64,000 bases of DNA from Flavobacterium poyangense (GTDB lineage Bacteria; Bacteroidota; Bacteroidia; Flavobacteriales; Flavobacteriaceae), in assembly GCF_011751075.1 (NCBI RefSeq), contig NZ_JAALLN010000007.1, forward strand, positions 62,001-126,000, in the 5' to 3' direction. Positions 23,877-33,285 of the stretch are shown here, piece after piece. The notes below the pieces were generated by a model. That model was given only the letters and a program-made list of their open reading frames with translations. It did not search any database and was not told where the DNA came from. Numbering within the stretch: the first letter of the stretch is position 1; every line of letters starts with the position of its first letter. The position numbers and the translations under genes are program-made.

Positions 23877-26270
23877 TTAAAATTTATAGGTAAAGTTGAT
23901 CATAAAATTGGCTGGTTTTTGCGGACGTGCGTAGTAGCCGTCACTTACCCAGTATTGTTCATCTAGTATGTTATTGGCTTTAATACCAATTCTATACTTC
24001 GGGCGGTTATAAAACAGGGTCGCATCAAGTAGATTATAAGAGTCTAGCGTGAAGGCGTTTGTATTGTCAATAAAAGAATCTGAAACATAAGAATTTCCTA
24101 TACCCAATCCTAATCCCTGTGCTTTACCGCTAACAATAGTATAACTTGCCCAAAGATTAACTACATTTTTGGGAGTACCTGCTGCTCTTTTTCCCAATAC
24201 ATTTGCTGCCGATTTAGTAAATTCGTTATCATTATAACCATAACTAGCTACATAATTGAAACCTGAAAAAGGTCTTCCTATAATTTCTATTTCAAGTCCT
24301 TTACTTTTCTGTGTTCCGTCCTGAACAACAAAGGTTTGTGTACCTCTCATTTCATTCCTTAAAGTGTTAGTGACATCAATTTGGTAGTAACTCACAGTTG
24401 CATTGATTTTGTCGGATAAATCTAGCTTAACACCACCTTCTAACTGTGCTGCTTTCTGAGGTTTAAAAACGGAAACTTCTCCATCGGGTTGAAGTCTGCT
24501 GCCTACGTTTTTAAAACCATTCATGTAATTACCAAAAAGAGATACCTTGTCTTCTACAATCTGATACACCAGACCAAATTTCGGCGAGAGTGCTGTTTGA
24601 TTGTAGTTTCCTGTAGTGGCACGAGATTTTGTATTTGTCGTTCCATCACCAATATAACGATCTACACGTAAACTGGCCATCACTAGAAGCTGATCTGTAA
24701 CATTAAAAACATCAGAAGCATAAACACTATAGGTAGATTCTTTTGTCTGATTCTGACCTGTATTTCTCTTAGAGAGAACTGCTTCAACATCTTCCATTCG
24801 GATGATTGGAGTTAAGCTAAGATTATCGAGGTTTGCAGGTTCAAATACTTTACCACCATATCCAAGTCCGTCATAGCGGGTGCTTCTGGAGCTGGATAAA
24901 TAATCAAAACCTACTACAAGTCTGTTTCTAAAGTTTCCGATTTTAAAATCTCCGGTAAAGTTTTGCTGGAAATTTTTTCGAACGGTCTTTTCATCTGTAA
25001 ATGTTCTCAATATACGATCTACACTCGATTTATTTTGCCAGATGAAATCAAAGATATAAAGGTCATCATAATTACCAGAACCGTAAGCATATCGGGATTG
25101 CGAAGTCCATTGGTCAGAAATTTTGTATTCGGCATCAAGTAAGACATTGGTAGAACCTTGTTTGCTTACGAGAGAGTTATCGTTAAGTGAGATACGGTAA
25201 TCCAGATTAAGATCTTTAAAACTGTTTAGACCCAATGTTGGAGAAACCATCCATCCGGCAGGAGTAACGCCTTGCACACTTTGAAAATCAGCATTCAACG
25301 TAAATTTTAAACGATCTGATACCTGATACGTAATACTTGGTGCAATAAGCAATGTAGCAGTATTACCCTGATCCTGAAAGGTGCTTTCGGTCTGGCGGGC
25401 TATGTTTAGTCTTACCAATAAACCTTCAGCATCTTTAATCGGGGTATTTATGTCTAATGTCATACGGCTTAAATCCCAACTACCCATGGTGTACCCAATT
25501 TCACCTCCAAAATGATCATACGGTCTTTTGGTTACATAATTCACAATTCCTCCAAAAGAGGTCATTTGCGCTCCGAAAAGAGTAGAACTTGGACCTTTGT
25601 AGGTTTCTACACGTTCTACAGCAGCAAGATCAACACCTGTGCGGAGGTAAGTCGCCATTCCGTTACGGAAATTTTCACTGGTTTGAAAACCTCTTGAGAA
25701 AAAAGAAGGCATACCAGCTCCGGTTTTTGCAGGTGCCGCTCCAGGAACATTTCTGAAAGATTCTTCGACTGTTAAAGCCATCTGCTCTTTGATAAGTTCC
25801 TTGTCTACTACGCTATAAACTTGTGGGTTTTCAAGGTTTTTAAGCGGAAGTCTTGACACATATTCACTTTTCTTCTTTTTGGAGATAGTATATTTACTTC
25901 CAACAATAAATACTTCATTGAGAGATTCTGCATCGGCGGTAAGCGTAAAATCAAGTATAATTTCTTCTCCTGTATTAAGGGTTACCGTTTTGGTCTGTGG
26001 AGCTAATCCCATGATATTTGCCGTAATGGTATTCGATTTTGAGGTAAGCTTATCAAACATATACCAACCGTCCTTATCAATTTTTACGCTGTATTTTCCA
26101 TTTAAGTTAACAGTGCCATAAAGCACTTTTTTTCCGTCTTCCGTCATAACCTTACCTTTAATGGTTCCGGTTTGACTTTGCTGTGCATGCATATTTAAGG
26201 AGGATAACAGGAACGCAGCAGTAATAAATAGTATGGGGATGTATCTGTTTAATGATGTTAAATAATTCAC
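23877..26270 (-). CDS. TonB-dependent siderophore receptor
   Basis: A 797-residue outer-membrane receptor. It has a signal peptide (YIPILFITAAFLLSSLNMHA), a CarboxypepD_reg-like domain (about 33-115: GTIKGKVMTEDGKKVLYGT), a plug domain (VEESFRNVPGAAPAKTGAGM, VERVETYKGPSSTLFGAQMT) and a barrel ending FMINFTYKF. The pattern is that of ferric-siderophore receptors such as FhuA/FoxA types. It begins with a GTG codon at 26270; the next ATG lies inside the signal peptide. It lies 15 bases downstream of an NIS synthetase gene, which strongly suggests it imports the hydroxamate siderophore produced by this locus. Confidence 0.92.
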   Translation of the reverse strand: MNYLTSLNRYIPILFITAAFLLSSLNMHAQQSQTGTIKGKVMTEDGKKVLYGTVNLNGKYSVKIDKDGWYMFDKLTSKSNTITANIMGLAPQTKTVTLNTGEEIILDFTLTADAESLNEVFIVGSKYTISKKKKSEYVSRLPLKNLENPQVYSVVDKELIKEQMALTVEESFRNVPGAAPAKTGAGMPSFFSRGFQTSENFRNGMATYLRTGVDLAAVERVETYKGPSSTLFGAQMTSFGGIVNYVTKRPYDHFGGEIGYTMGSWDLSRMTLDINTPIKDAEGLLVRLNIARQTESTFQDQGNTATLLIAPSITYQVSDRLKFTLNADFQSVQGVTPAGWMVSPTLGLNSFKDLNLDYRISLNDNSLVSKQGSTNVLLDAEYKISDQWTSQSRYAYGSGNYDDLYIFDFIWQNKSSVDRILRTFTDEKTVRKNFQQNFTGDFKIGNFRNRLVVGFDYLSSSRSTRYDGLGYGGKVFEPANLDNLSLTPIIRMEDVEAVLSKRNTGQNQTKESTYSVYASDVFNVTDQLLVMASLRVDRYIGDGTTNTKSRATTGNYNQTALSPKFGLVYQIVEDKVSLFGNYMNGFKNVGSRLQPDGEVSVFKPQKAAQLEGGVKLDLSDKINATVSYYQIDVTNTLRNEMRGTQTFVVQDGTQKSKGLEIEIIGRPFSGFNYVASYGYNDNEFTKSAANVLGKRAAGTPKNVVNLWASYTIVSGKAQGLGLGIGNSYVSDSFIDNTNAFTLDSYNLLDATLFYNRPKYRIGIKANNILDEQYWVSDGYYARPQKPANFMINFTYKF

Positions 26271-26285
26271 GAAATTTATTTTTTA

Positions 26286-28094
26286 TTAATTAGTGTAAAA
26301 AGGTGTGACCGGATTTTTTACAATACCGATATAAGGCAAGTCCTGAAAAGGATTAGCTCGGTTTCTCAATTGCCTGTTATTATTCAATTGCAATTTGTTT
26401 AAAGCATCCGGACTGAATTCATTAACAAACAAATCAAATTTCTTGAATGATTCACTGAATTCAGGATGAGCAGCTTGATAATCTAAGATGCATTCTGCCA
26501 CAAGTTTCCAAAACTCTTCTTCAGGAAAATCGGCATGTTCTACAAGTATGGCAGAGATGAATCGGAAGATAGAATCGAACACCTGTGTAAACAAAGGCAA
26601 TGTTTTACGCTCATCCGGAACGGTAGTGGTAAGCCTTAGAGCTACTTCAGGAATCTCTAAGCTGGTATTGATTAATGAAACTTCTTCACCAATATCTTTC
26701 ATAATGGCATTTACTACTTTATGATCTTCCAGAATTAGGATTAAGTTTTCTCCATGAGGCATGAAGACCATGTCCCATTTATAAAAACAATGTAATAACG
26801 GACTTAAATAACAGCTAAAGTATTGTCTTAACCAATTAGCAGTTGTTAAACCGGATGCCTGTATCAACTCCGGAAGGTATGCTTTACCATCATTATCAAT
26901 ATGAAGCAATGCCGCCATAGTGATTAAACGTTGGTTGCCTGAGATTTTATCAGCCGGGCTTTCTCTCCATAAACAAGCAAACATTTTTTTGTAAGGAGTA
27001 TCACCCGGGATTGCTGTTTCATAATATTGATGCGCAAAACTCAAGCTGGCAATTTCTCTAAGAATGATAAAGCCTTTTGATTGTAAGTAATCATCCTCTT
27101 TCACAAGGTTGTAAATCCACTCATTGATTGGCGGGTTAGACAACATAAATTTAGGAGACAAGCCACGAACATACCCCATGTTTAACACCGAAATGGCTGT
27201 CTTAACATAGAATTTTTCCGGATTTGTGATGTTATAGAAAGTTCGTATAGATTGTTGCGGCTGGTATTTATCTTCATTATACCCCATACAAACCAATCGG
27301 TGAGTGGCGATATCTGCTGAAAATATATTGGCCAATTTGTTAAACCATTGCCACGGATGTACCGGCATATAAAAGTAATCTTGAGGATTTAGTCCTTTTT
27401 CCAACAATTGATTGTTAAAGTTCTTCAAGGTTTCTTCACCCAATTCCTGTAACATTACTTTATCATAATCTAAAGGCTTTTCTGCCGTAAATACAGCAGT
27501 TGAGCGATGTCCGGCAAGCCATACCAAAGAAAAAGGTGCAGCAGCTTCGGGAGCATATTCGCGGTGATCACTTGATGTAAAACCTATTCTTCCGTTATTA
27601 GCAATGAAACGAGGATGCCCCGTCATAGTAGATTCTGTTTGCTGGTAACCAACTTCTAAAAGTTCTTTTGAGTTTGGTTTGCCATAATAATTCAGATAAG
27701 CACTTCCGGCCAAGGTGCTGCATACTTCTTCTAAGTAGACAGGTAAAGATTCCTCAGGAATACCCAGTTCGGTTTTAAATTCAATGATAAAACTAAGTGC
27801 ATCTAATGCAGCTGTTTCACCTTCAGTTATTTTTTCAATGGAATCTGTATCAATATACCAGTGGTTTAAAGCCAGTATTTTAGCATTAAATTGATAAATA
27901 TTTTTTTGATCCGCACTGCTTAGTTGATAGATTCCCCAACCGTCTTTGTTTTCAATCAACTTAGGAATTACAAGGCGTTCATGTGAGAATTCGGCAAGTA
28001 TTTTTCTAAGATGCAAACGGGTTACTTTGTCCCAAACTGACTTTTCTAAATGTTTGGATGCTTGTGTAGGGGAGATCAGCGTATCTATATTCAT
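26286..28094 (-). CDS. IucA/IucC-family siderophore synthetase (second of tandem pair)
   Basis: A 602-residue NRPS-independent siderophore synthetase. GHPRFIANNGRIGF (159-172) is the ATP/substrate-site signature. HPWQWFNKL, SIRTFYNITNPEKFYVKTA, MPHGENLILILEDH and MKDIGEEV follow in the family order, with the FhuF-like C-terminal region (EEFWKLVAECILDYQ). The GHPxFIAN.xRIGF form recalls AlcC/DesD-type synthetases, which join succinylated N-hydroxy diamines, rather than the citrate-activating IucA type; this subtype call is from memory. It lies 32 bases downstream of a close paralogue. Together with the decarboxylase, hydroxylase and acyltransferase at 7.3-11.2 kb it completes a hydroxamate pathway. 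Confidence 0.93.
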   Translation of the reverse strand: MNIDTLISPTQASKHLEKSVWDKVTRLHLRKILAEFSHERLVIPKLIENKDGWGIYQLSSADQKNIYQFNAKILALNHWYIDTDSIEKITEGETAALDALSFIIEFKTELGIPEESLPVYLEEVCSTLAGSAYLNYYGKPNSKELLEVGYQQTESTMTGHPRFIANNGRIGFTSSDHREYAPEAAAPFSLVWLAGHRSTAVFTAEKPLDYDKVMLQELGEETLKNFNNQLLEKGLNPQDYFYMPVHPWQWFNKLANIFSADIATHRLVCMGYNEDKYQPQQSIRTFYNITNPEKFYVKTAISVLNMGYVRGLSPKFMLSNPPINEWIYNLVKEDDYLQSKGFIILREIASLSFAHQYYETAIPGDTPYKKMFACLWRESPADKISGNQRLITMAALLHIDNDGKAYLPELIQASGLTTANWLRQYFSCYLSPLLHCFYKWDMVFMPHGENLILILEDHKVVNAIMKDIGEEVSLINTSLEIPEVALRLTTTVPDERKTLPLFTQVFDSIFRFISAILVEHADFPEEEFWKLVAECILDYQAAHPEFSESFKKFDLFVNEFSPDALNKLQLNNNRQLRNRANPFQDLPYIGIVKNPVTPFYTN

Positions 28095-28126
28095 GGTTTT
28101 TACGTATTATAGTTTTTAAAGAAGGA

Positions 28127-29968
28127 CTAGATTAATTTGGTCTGATAGATGGAAAGCGGATTTTTTAAGGTGCCGGCAAATTTTTGATTCTTGAACGGAT
28201 TGGTAGCATCAAGCATCTTCGTGCTGTTTTGCATTTGCAATCTGTTAGAGCAGGTTTTGATAATTTCTGAATCAAATAAATCGTACTTTCTGAATTTATC
28301 TTCCAACTCAGGATATTCTGATTGATATTCTGTGATGCATTCCGCTACCAGACTCCAGAAATCTTCCTCAGGCAGATTAACGTGTTCTACCAATACGTGA
28401 TTTAAGAATCGGAAGAAAGAGTCAAATATTTGTGTGAAAATAGATAAGAGTTTAAGATCTTCAGGAACGTTGATGATGATTCGTTTTACCGCTTCCGGTA
28501 ACTCTTTTTCCTGATTTACAATAGCAACTTCTTCACCAATATCTTTCATAATGGCTCTTACAGGAACATTATCGCGGAATACTAAAATTAGATTTTCACC
28601 ATGTGGCATAAAGCGCATATCATGGTAATAAAAACAGTGTAAAAGCGGACTAAGATAAGCTTGCAAATAACTTTGAAGCCATCCTTTTGCATCCAAAGGA
28701 GAGGATTTAATTAATTCTGCCAGTAGTGAATTTCCTTCTGTGTCAATATGAAGCAAAGCCGCCATAGTCATCAGGCGCTCTCCGTTTGCTATTTTGTCCA
28801 TTGGGCTCTCTCTCCAAAGCGTAGATAACATTTTTTTATACGGAGAATCTATTTTTATAGCTTCTTCAATGTACGTATTAGTGTAGCCTACAGTAGCAAT
28901 CTCTTTTAATGTAGTGAACCCTTTTTTCTGTAGATAAGCATCATTTTCGACAAGATCGGCTACCCATGCACTAATTGGTGGGTTTGTTCGCATATAATAA
29001 GGAGATAGTCCTCTCATAAAGCCCATATTCAGAATGGAAAGCGCAGATTTAACATAAAATCTTTTGTTATCACTTACGTTAAAAAAGGTACGTACCGATT
29101 GTTGTGGCATGTATAAATCTTTACTATCACCTAAACAAACTAGTTTTGAAGTGGCAATATCGGGAGCAAATAAGTAAACCAATTTATTGTGCCATTGCCA
29201 GGGATGTATAGGGAAATAAATATAATCTTGCGGATCGAGTTCTTTTTCTGTAAGCAACAAGTCAAATGATGTTTTTAGGTCACTATCTAATTCCTGTTCC
29301 ATCACCTGATGGTAACTAAGGGGAGGGATACTGGTAAATTCAGTGTGTTTTTTATGACCTGCGACCCAAACCAATGAAAGTGGTTTTGCAGCTTCAGGAC
29401 TATAATTTTGATAATCGACTGCATCAAAGCCAATTCTGGCACTGTTGGCTATAAAACAAGGGTGTCCGGCTGTCATGGCATGTTCAACATCAGCATAACT
29501 TGCTGTTGTCAAATCTTTGGCTGTAAGCTGGCTATTGGTTTGCATATAAGCACTACCATATAAACAACTGATTACTTCTTCGAGATAGGTAGGCAGACTT
29601 GTATCGGTAAAACCTAATTCTTCAGTAAATTCAAGTAGAAAAGCTATGGCATCAAGAGGTTGTACCAGTCCGTTTGTTGTTTTTGTAATTGAGTCTGTAG
29701 TAATATGCCAATGGTCTAAAGCAAGCAATTGCGCTTGAAATGCATAGACCGTTTGCCCATCGGCGGTGGAAAGGCTATAGATTCCTCCTGCAGCTTGAGT
29801 ACTTTTCAATTGTGGAGTAAGTAGTAATTCATGCGAGAATTCACATAACATTTTTCTAAGGTGTAGCCTGTTGACTTTTTCCCATATTTCAGGTTGAAGG
29901 TGTGCTGCGACAAGCTCAGGATTTAATTGACCATTTTCGTGTCTTTGTATTTTAGATTTTTCTTGCAT
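28127..29968 (-). CDS. IucA/IucC-family siderophore synthetase (first of tandem pair)
   Basis: A 613-residue paralogue of the next gene, with the same motif series: AGHPCFIANSARIGF, HPWQWHNKL, SVRTFFNVSDNKRFYVKSA, MPHGENLILVFRDN, MKDIGEEVA and EEDFWSLVAECITEYQ. The two proteins align along their whole length, so they probably arose by duplication and now catalyse successive or alternative condensations. It opens the minus-strand operon synthetase-synthetase-receptor-acyltransferase-like. Its promoter must lie in the 29969-30361 gap shared with the divergent nitroreductase gene. Confidence 0.93.
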   Translation of the reverse strand: MQEKSKIQRHENGQLNPELVAAHLQPEIWEKVNRLHLRKMLCEFSHELLLTPQLKSTQAAGGIYSLSTADGQTVYAFQAQLLALDHWHITTDSITKTTNGLVQPLDAIAFLLEFTEELGFTDTSLPTYLEEVISCLYGSAYMQTNSQLTAKDLTTASYADVEHAMTAGHPCFIANSARIGFDAVDYQNYSPEAAKPLSLVWVAGHKKHTEFTSIPPLSYHQVMEQELDSDLKTSFDLLLTEKELDPQDYIYFPIHPWQWHNKLVYLFAPDIATSKLVCLGDSKDLYMPQQSVRTFFNVSDNKRFYVKSALSILNMGFMRGLSPYYMRTNPPISAWVADLVENDAYLQKKGFTTLKEIATVGYTNTYIEEAIKIDSPYKKMLSTLWRESPMDKIANGERLMTMAALLHIDTEGNSLLAELIKSSPLDAKGWLQSYLQAYLSPLLHCFYYHDMRFMPHGENLILVFRDNVPVRAIMKDIGEEVAIVNQEKELPEAVKRIIINVPEDLKLLSIFTQIFDSFFRFLNHVLVEHVNLPEEDFWSLVAECITEYQSEYPELEDKFRKYDLFDSEIIKTCSNRLQMQNSTKMLDATNPFKNQKFAGTLKNPLSIYQTKLI

Positions 29969-30364
29969 TGTAGTGTGGTTTAATGAATATAATTGACTCT
30001 TCTGTGGTGATCTTTTGAGATCAGAAAAGGGATTTTTAAGCGATTTAACAGTTGATATCTAAGGACAACATTTAAATGGTGACCGCCACTGTTGCTGGTT
30101 GGGAGCGATTGGTTTTATCTCCCATACGGATACAATTGGTAGATTTTTGAGTTAATTGAGCTAGTTTTTTTATTTCTGAGATAAGCAGATTTCTGTTGTT
30201 TTTATGAAAATTACTACATACATTTGCTTTATTCTTATTTATTCTAATTATAAATAATAAATTTGCACAGCAAAGCTATTTATAATAATTTTAAATAGCA
30301 AAATATATTTGCATATTTTTCGTACTTAATTCACCTAATTATTGTTTTAATCCTTACAAACTTG
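29969..30364. promoter_or_regulatory. Divergent promoter region of siderophore operon and nitroreductase
   Basis: This 400-base gap separates divergent genes. On the plus strand TAAATTTG (30258-30265) and TATATTTG (30304-30311) fit TAnnTTTG. Between them lies an inverted repeat GCTATTTA...TAAATAGC (30275-30282, 30292-30299). A TTCGTAC half-site (30319-30325) resembles the operator before the XRE-cupin gene. I could not identify a full TTTAGA-N5-TCTAAA element here. Confidence 0.45.
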
Positions 30365-30973
30365 ATGGAAAAAAGTGAAATTGGCTCCTTGTCTGAAGTG
30401 GCAACCCAAATAATTCGTGCCAGGAAAAGCATTTACGCAGATTCTTATACAGGAGGTAGTCTTCCCGAAGCCGTATTGAATGAGATATTAACCAACGCAA
30501 CATGGGCACCTACCCATAAAATGACTGAACCCTGGAGGTTTATTGTTCTTACCGGAAGTCAACTTGAAAAATACGGAGACTATATGGTAGAGTATTACAA
30601 GTATCTCTATGAAGAAATCGCCGATGCAGATAAAAGAGCCGCAAAGTATAATTATCTCAAAAATTATCCACTCAATGCAGCTTGTTTGATTGGTGTGATT
30701 CTTTCTAAAAGTACCAAGGTCACTATTCCGGAATGGGAAGAAATAGCTGCTGTTTCCTGTGCCGTGCAAAACATGGCTATTAGCGCCACTTCATTTGAAT
30801 TGGGTTCCTATTGGGATTCAAGTGGGTCTGCTGTAGAATATGTAAAAAGCTTTGGCTTGGAAGCTAATGAGCAATCCTTAGGGATTTTTTATATCGGCTA
30901 CCCGGAAGCTTCGGCACTTTCTGTAACAAAAAGAAGAACAGCAATAGACAGCAAGGTTTCCAGGTTTATTTAG
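30365..30973 (+). CDS. Nitroreductase-family flavoprotein
   Basis: A 203-residue (about 202 from the ATG) nitroreductase. RARKSIYADSYTGG is the FMN-binding start, WAPTHKMTEPWRFIVLTG the usual second motif, and ESALG-like GIFYIGYPEAS near the C-terminus the third. Members reduce nitro compounds, quinones or flavins with NAD(P)H. A TTG precedes the ATG by one codon; I use the ATG at 30365. Divergent from the siderophore synthetases and followed by a MATE exporter, it might serve in iron release or as a flavin reductase, but a general redox role is equally possible. Confidence 0.88.
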   Translation: MEKSEIGSLSEVATQIIRARKSIYADSYTGGSLPEAVLNEILTNATWAPTHKMTEPWRFIVLTGSQLEKYGDYMVEYYKYLYEEIADADKRAAKYNYLKNYPLNAACLIGVILSKSTKVTIPEWEEIAAVSCAVQNMAISATSFELGSYWDSSGSAVEYVKSFGLEANEQSLGIFYIGYPEASALSVTKRRTAIDSKVSRFI

Positions 30974-31201
30974 TAAATCGGTTTTAAAGTATCTTAAAAA
31001 CTTGGAATTATATTGTATAAGTATAAAAATAAAGGAATTAGGTCTATTTATTTCAAGAAAAACTTGTATTTCATAACTTCCTGTGCAAAAAAGATTCTTG
31101 CCTTTAAAAAAAGATAGGATGATCTCGTTTTGGCACTTCAAATGCCATAGACAGTTTCAACCAACAAAAAAAATTAATATTTCTCTTTTAAACCCATAAT
31201 T

Positions 31202-32599
31202 GTGTTAGTAAAAATACGTTCAATAGCTTCTTTATTCAGGATTGCATTGCAAGGAACTGAAAAGAACTTTACTTCAGGAAGTGTCAATAGAGCTACCTTT
31301 CTATTATCAGTACCTACTATGTTAGAGCTTAGTATGGAATCTCTATTTGTTTTAGTAGATCTTCTTTTCGTAAGCAGCCTTGGCGAAAATGCCATTACTG
31401 TGGTTGGAATTACCAATTCTGTAGTGATTCTTATTCAATCTGTGGCGATGGGGTTGAGTATTGCAGCAACTGCAATGATTTCAAGAAGAGTAGGAGAAAA
31501 GAAGCCCCGAAGAGCAGGACAGACAGCGATGCAGGTTATCTATCTTGGGATTTTTCTTTCGGTTATTTGTAGTTTTTTAGCCGTAATTTTCAATCAGGAG
31601 ATTATGCGTTTTGCCGGCGGATCGGAACATTTGGTTAACTATGGAAATGCTTTTTCTAAAACCATGTTTGCAGGATTAATCTTTATGATTATGCGTATCT
31701 TGATTAACGGGGTTTTCAGAGGATCAGGTGATGCTTCTATGGCTATGAGAACGCTTGCATTTTCAAACATTTTGAATGGTTTATTGTGTGCCGTATTGAT
31801 TTTCGGATTAGGACCATTTCCTAAACTGGGTTTACTTGGAGCTGCGGTGGCTATGGTAATTGCTAATGCCTTTAGTGTAGCTTATCAATTGTGGTATCTT
31901 TTTAGAAACAATACCACAATCAGTATAGGAAAACGACAACTTATTATGGTTCCTGCGTTGATGAAGCGTATTCTAAAACTCGCAACTGCCGGGATGATTC
32001 AGAATCTGGTACCTTCTTCAAGCCGTTTTTTAATGATTGTTATTGTAGCAAAACTCGGCGAAAATGTACTGGCAGGTTATATCATTGCCAATCGCATCAT
32101 TATGTTTAGTGTTTTACCGGCTTATGGTATTGCTAATGCCGCGGGAGTGTTAACAGGTCAAAACCTTGGAGCAAAACAACCGGAAAGGGCAGAAGCCTCA
32201 GTATGGAAAACGGGAACCTTTAACATGTGTTTCCTCGGACTGATTGCTATTTTCTTATTGTTTTATGCCAAAGTACTGGCAGGTTTTTTTACGCATGATG
32301 CAGAAATTCTTTCTTACGCGAGTACCTATCTGCAATACATGGCTATTGCTTACTTTTTCTTTGGTTATACGATGGTAATTTCCCGTGCTTTAAATGCAGC
32401 GGGTAGCGTTAATACGGTAACTCTGCTTTATATTCTTATGTTTTATATGATTCAGCTTCCATTATCTTATTTGCTGGGCACTTATTACGAATGGGGGCCA
32501 AAAGGAATATTTATTGCTATTTTGATCTCAGAGATTGTGTTGGCGACCAGCAGTGTCCTTGTTTTTAGAACCGGGAAATGGAAAACGGTAGAACTGTAG
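31202..32599 (+). CDS. MATE-family multidrug/siderophore efflux transporter
   Basis: A 465-residue protein with twelve hydrophobic segments and MATE signatures: LLSVPTMLELSMESLFVLVD and LLFVSSLGENAI near the start, and in the second half the matching repeat MIQNLVPSSSRFLMIVIVAK. FRGSGDASMAM and ISRALNAAGSVN are the paired loop motifs. The frame starts with GTG at 31202; the first in-frame ATG lies after the first conserved segment, so a GTG start is more likely. It follows the nitroreductase by about 230 bases. Its place in the locus suggests export of the newly made hydroxamate siderophore, since no other exporter is present nearby; a drug-efflux role is the alternative. Confidence 0.9.
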   Translation: MLVKIRSIASLFRIALQGTEKNFTSGSVNRATFLLSVPTMLELSMESLFVLVDLLFVSSLGENAITVVGITNSVVILIQSVAMGLSIAATAMISRRVGEKKPRRAGQTAMQVIYLGIFLSVICSFLAVIFNQEIMRFAGGSEHLVNYGNAFSKTMFAGLIFMIMRILINGVFRGSGDASMAMRTLAFSNILNGLLCAVLIFGLGPFPKLGLLGAAVAMVIANAFSVAYQLWYLFRNNTTISIGKRQLIMVPALMKRILKLATAGMIQNLVPSSSRFLMIVIVAKLGENVLAGYIIANRIIMFSVLPAYGIANAAGVLTGQNLGAKQPERAEASVWKTGTFNMCFLGLIAIFLLFYAKVLAGFFTHDAEILSYASTYLQYMAIAYFFFGYTMVISRALNAAGSVNTVTLLYILMFYMIQLPLSYLLGTYYEWGPKGIFIAILISEIVLATSSVLVFRTGKWKTVEL

Positions 32600-32625
32600 T
32601 TTTCTTTAAATTAAAAACGATACGT

Positions 32626-33285
32626 TTAACCGGTTTTGCTGGAGAGGATAAATTCTGAAAAAGCATTAGCATCCCCATTAAAAACATCATAATCATTTAA
32701 CTGATTGTATAATTTATAACCGCTTGTTTTTTGCCATAAAGTCCAGCCTTTTGATTCCCAAATTGTTGGCAATGTCAAGGTTTCACTATAATCGGCTATC
32801 CATAAATAGAAATTGGCAAATTCAGGATTCGTCAGGTACTTATTTGCGGTATTGTTAGTGGTGTATAAAATGGGTTTCCTACCCGTTTTTTGCTGCAATA
32901 ACGTTAAGAATTGTAGTAAGTTAGGCTGAATATCTGCTGCGTTAATTCCCGGATCAATACTTACTCCTTCAAAATCCACAATAGGAGGTAAGTCAGTATC
33001 TGAAATTAAACCTGTTACTTCCAGATAATTAGCGGCTTGCTCTACAGGATCGTCATTGCAATGATAAAAATGATAAGCCCCACGCACATAACCTTTTGAT
33101 CGAATGGCACTCCAATTGCTTTTAAAATTGGGGTCAGCATACGTTATTCCTTCTGTTGCTTTACAGATGACAAAGCTGAGTTCGTTGGTTTGTTTATTGA
33201 GAAAACGGATTTCATTACCTTGATATCTCGAAATATCAATACCGTATACGGTGAAGTTACTGTTTATGGTTTCTGTTGTACTCAT
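32626..33285 (-). CDS. GH25 family lysozyme-like protein
   Basis: A 219-residue glycoside hydrolase of family 25. VYGIDISRYQG contains the conserved D17, and PPIVDFEG gives the catalytic pair D104/E106. FVICKATEGITYADPNF and GAYHFYH are family hallmarks, and YLWIADY and WTLWQKTSGY close the barrel. GH25 enzymes cleave the MurNAc-GlcNAc bond of peptidoglycan. There is no signal peptide, so it is either cytoplasmic, released by lysis or exported in another way. It is convergent with the MATE gene (26-base gap) and separated from the heme operon by a repeat. It shows no phage neighbours. Confidence 0.92.
   Translation of the reverse strand: MSTTETINSNFTVYGIDISRYQGNEIRFLNKQTNELSFVICKATEGITYADPNFKSNWSAIRSKGYVRGAYHFYHCNDDPVEQAANYLEVTGLISDTDLPPIVDFEGVSIDPGINAADIQPNLLQFLTLLQQKTGRKPILYTTNNTANKYLTNPEFANFYLWIADYSETLTLPTIWESKGWTLWQKTSGYKLYNQLNDYDVFNGDANAFSEFILSSKTG

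Noticed and set aside
32626..33285. GH25 lysozyme as a prophage remnant
   Set aside because: No integrase, holin, tail or capsid genes are near, and the neighbours are a transporter and a lipoprotein operon.
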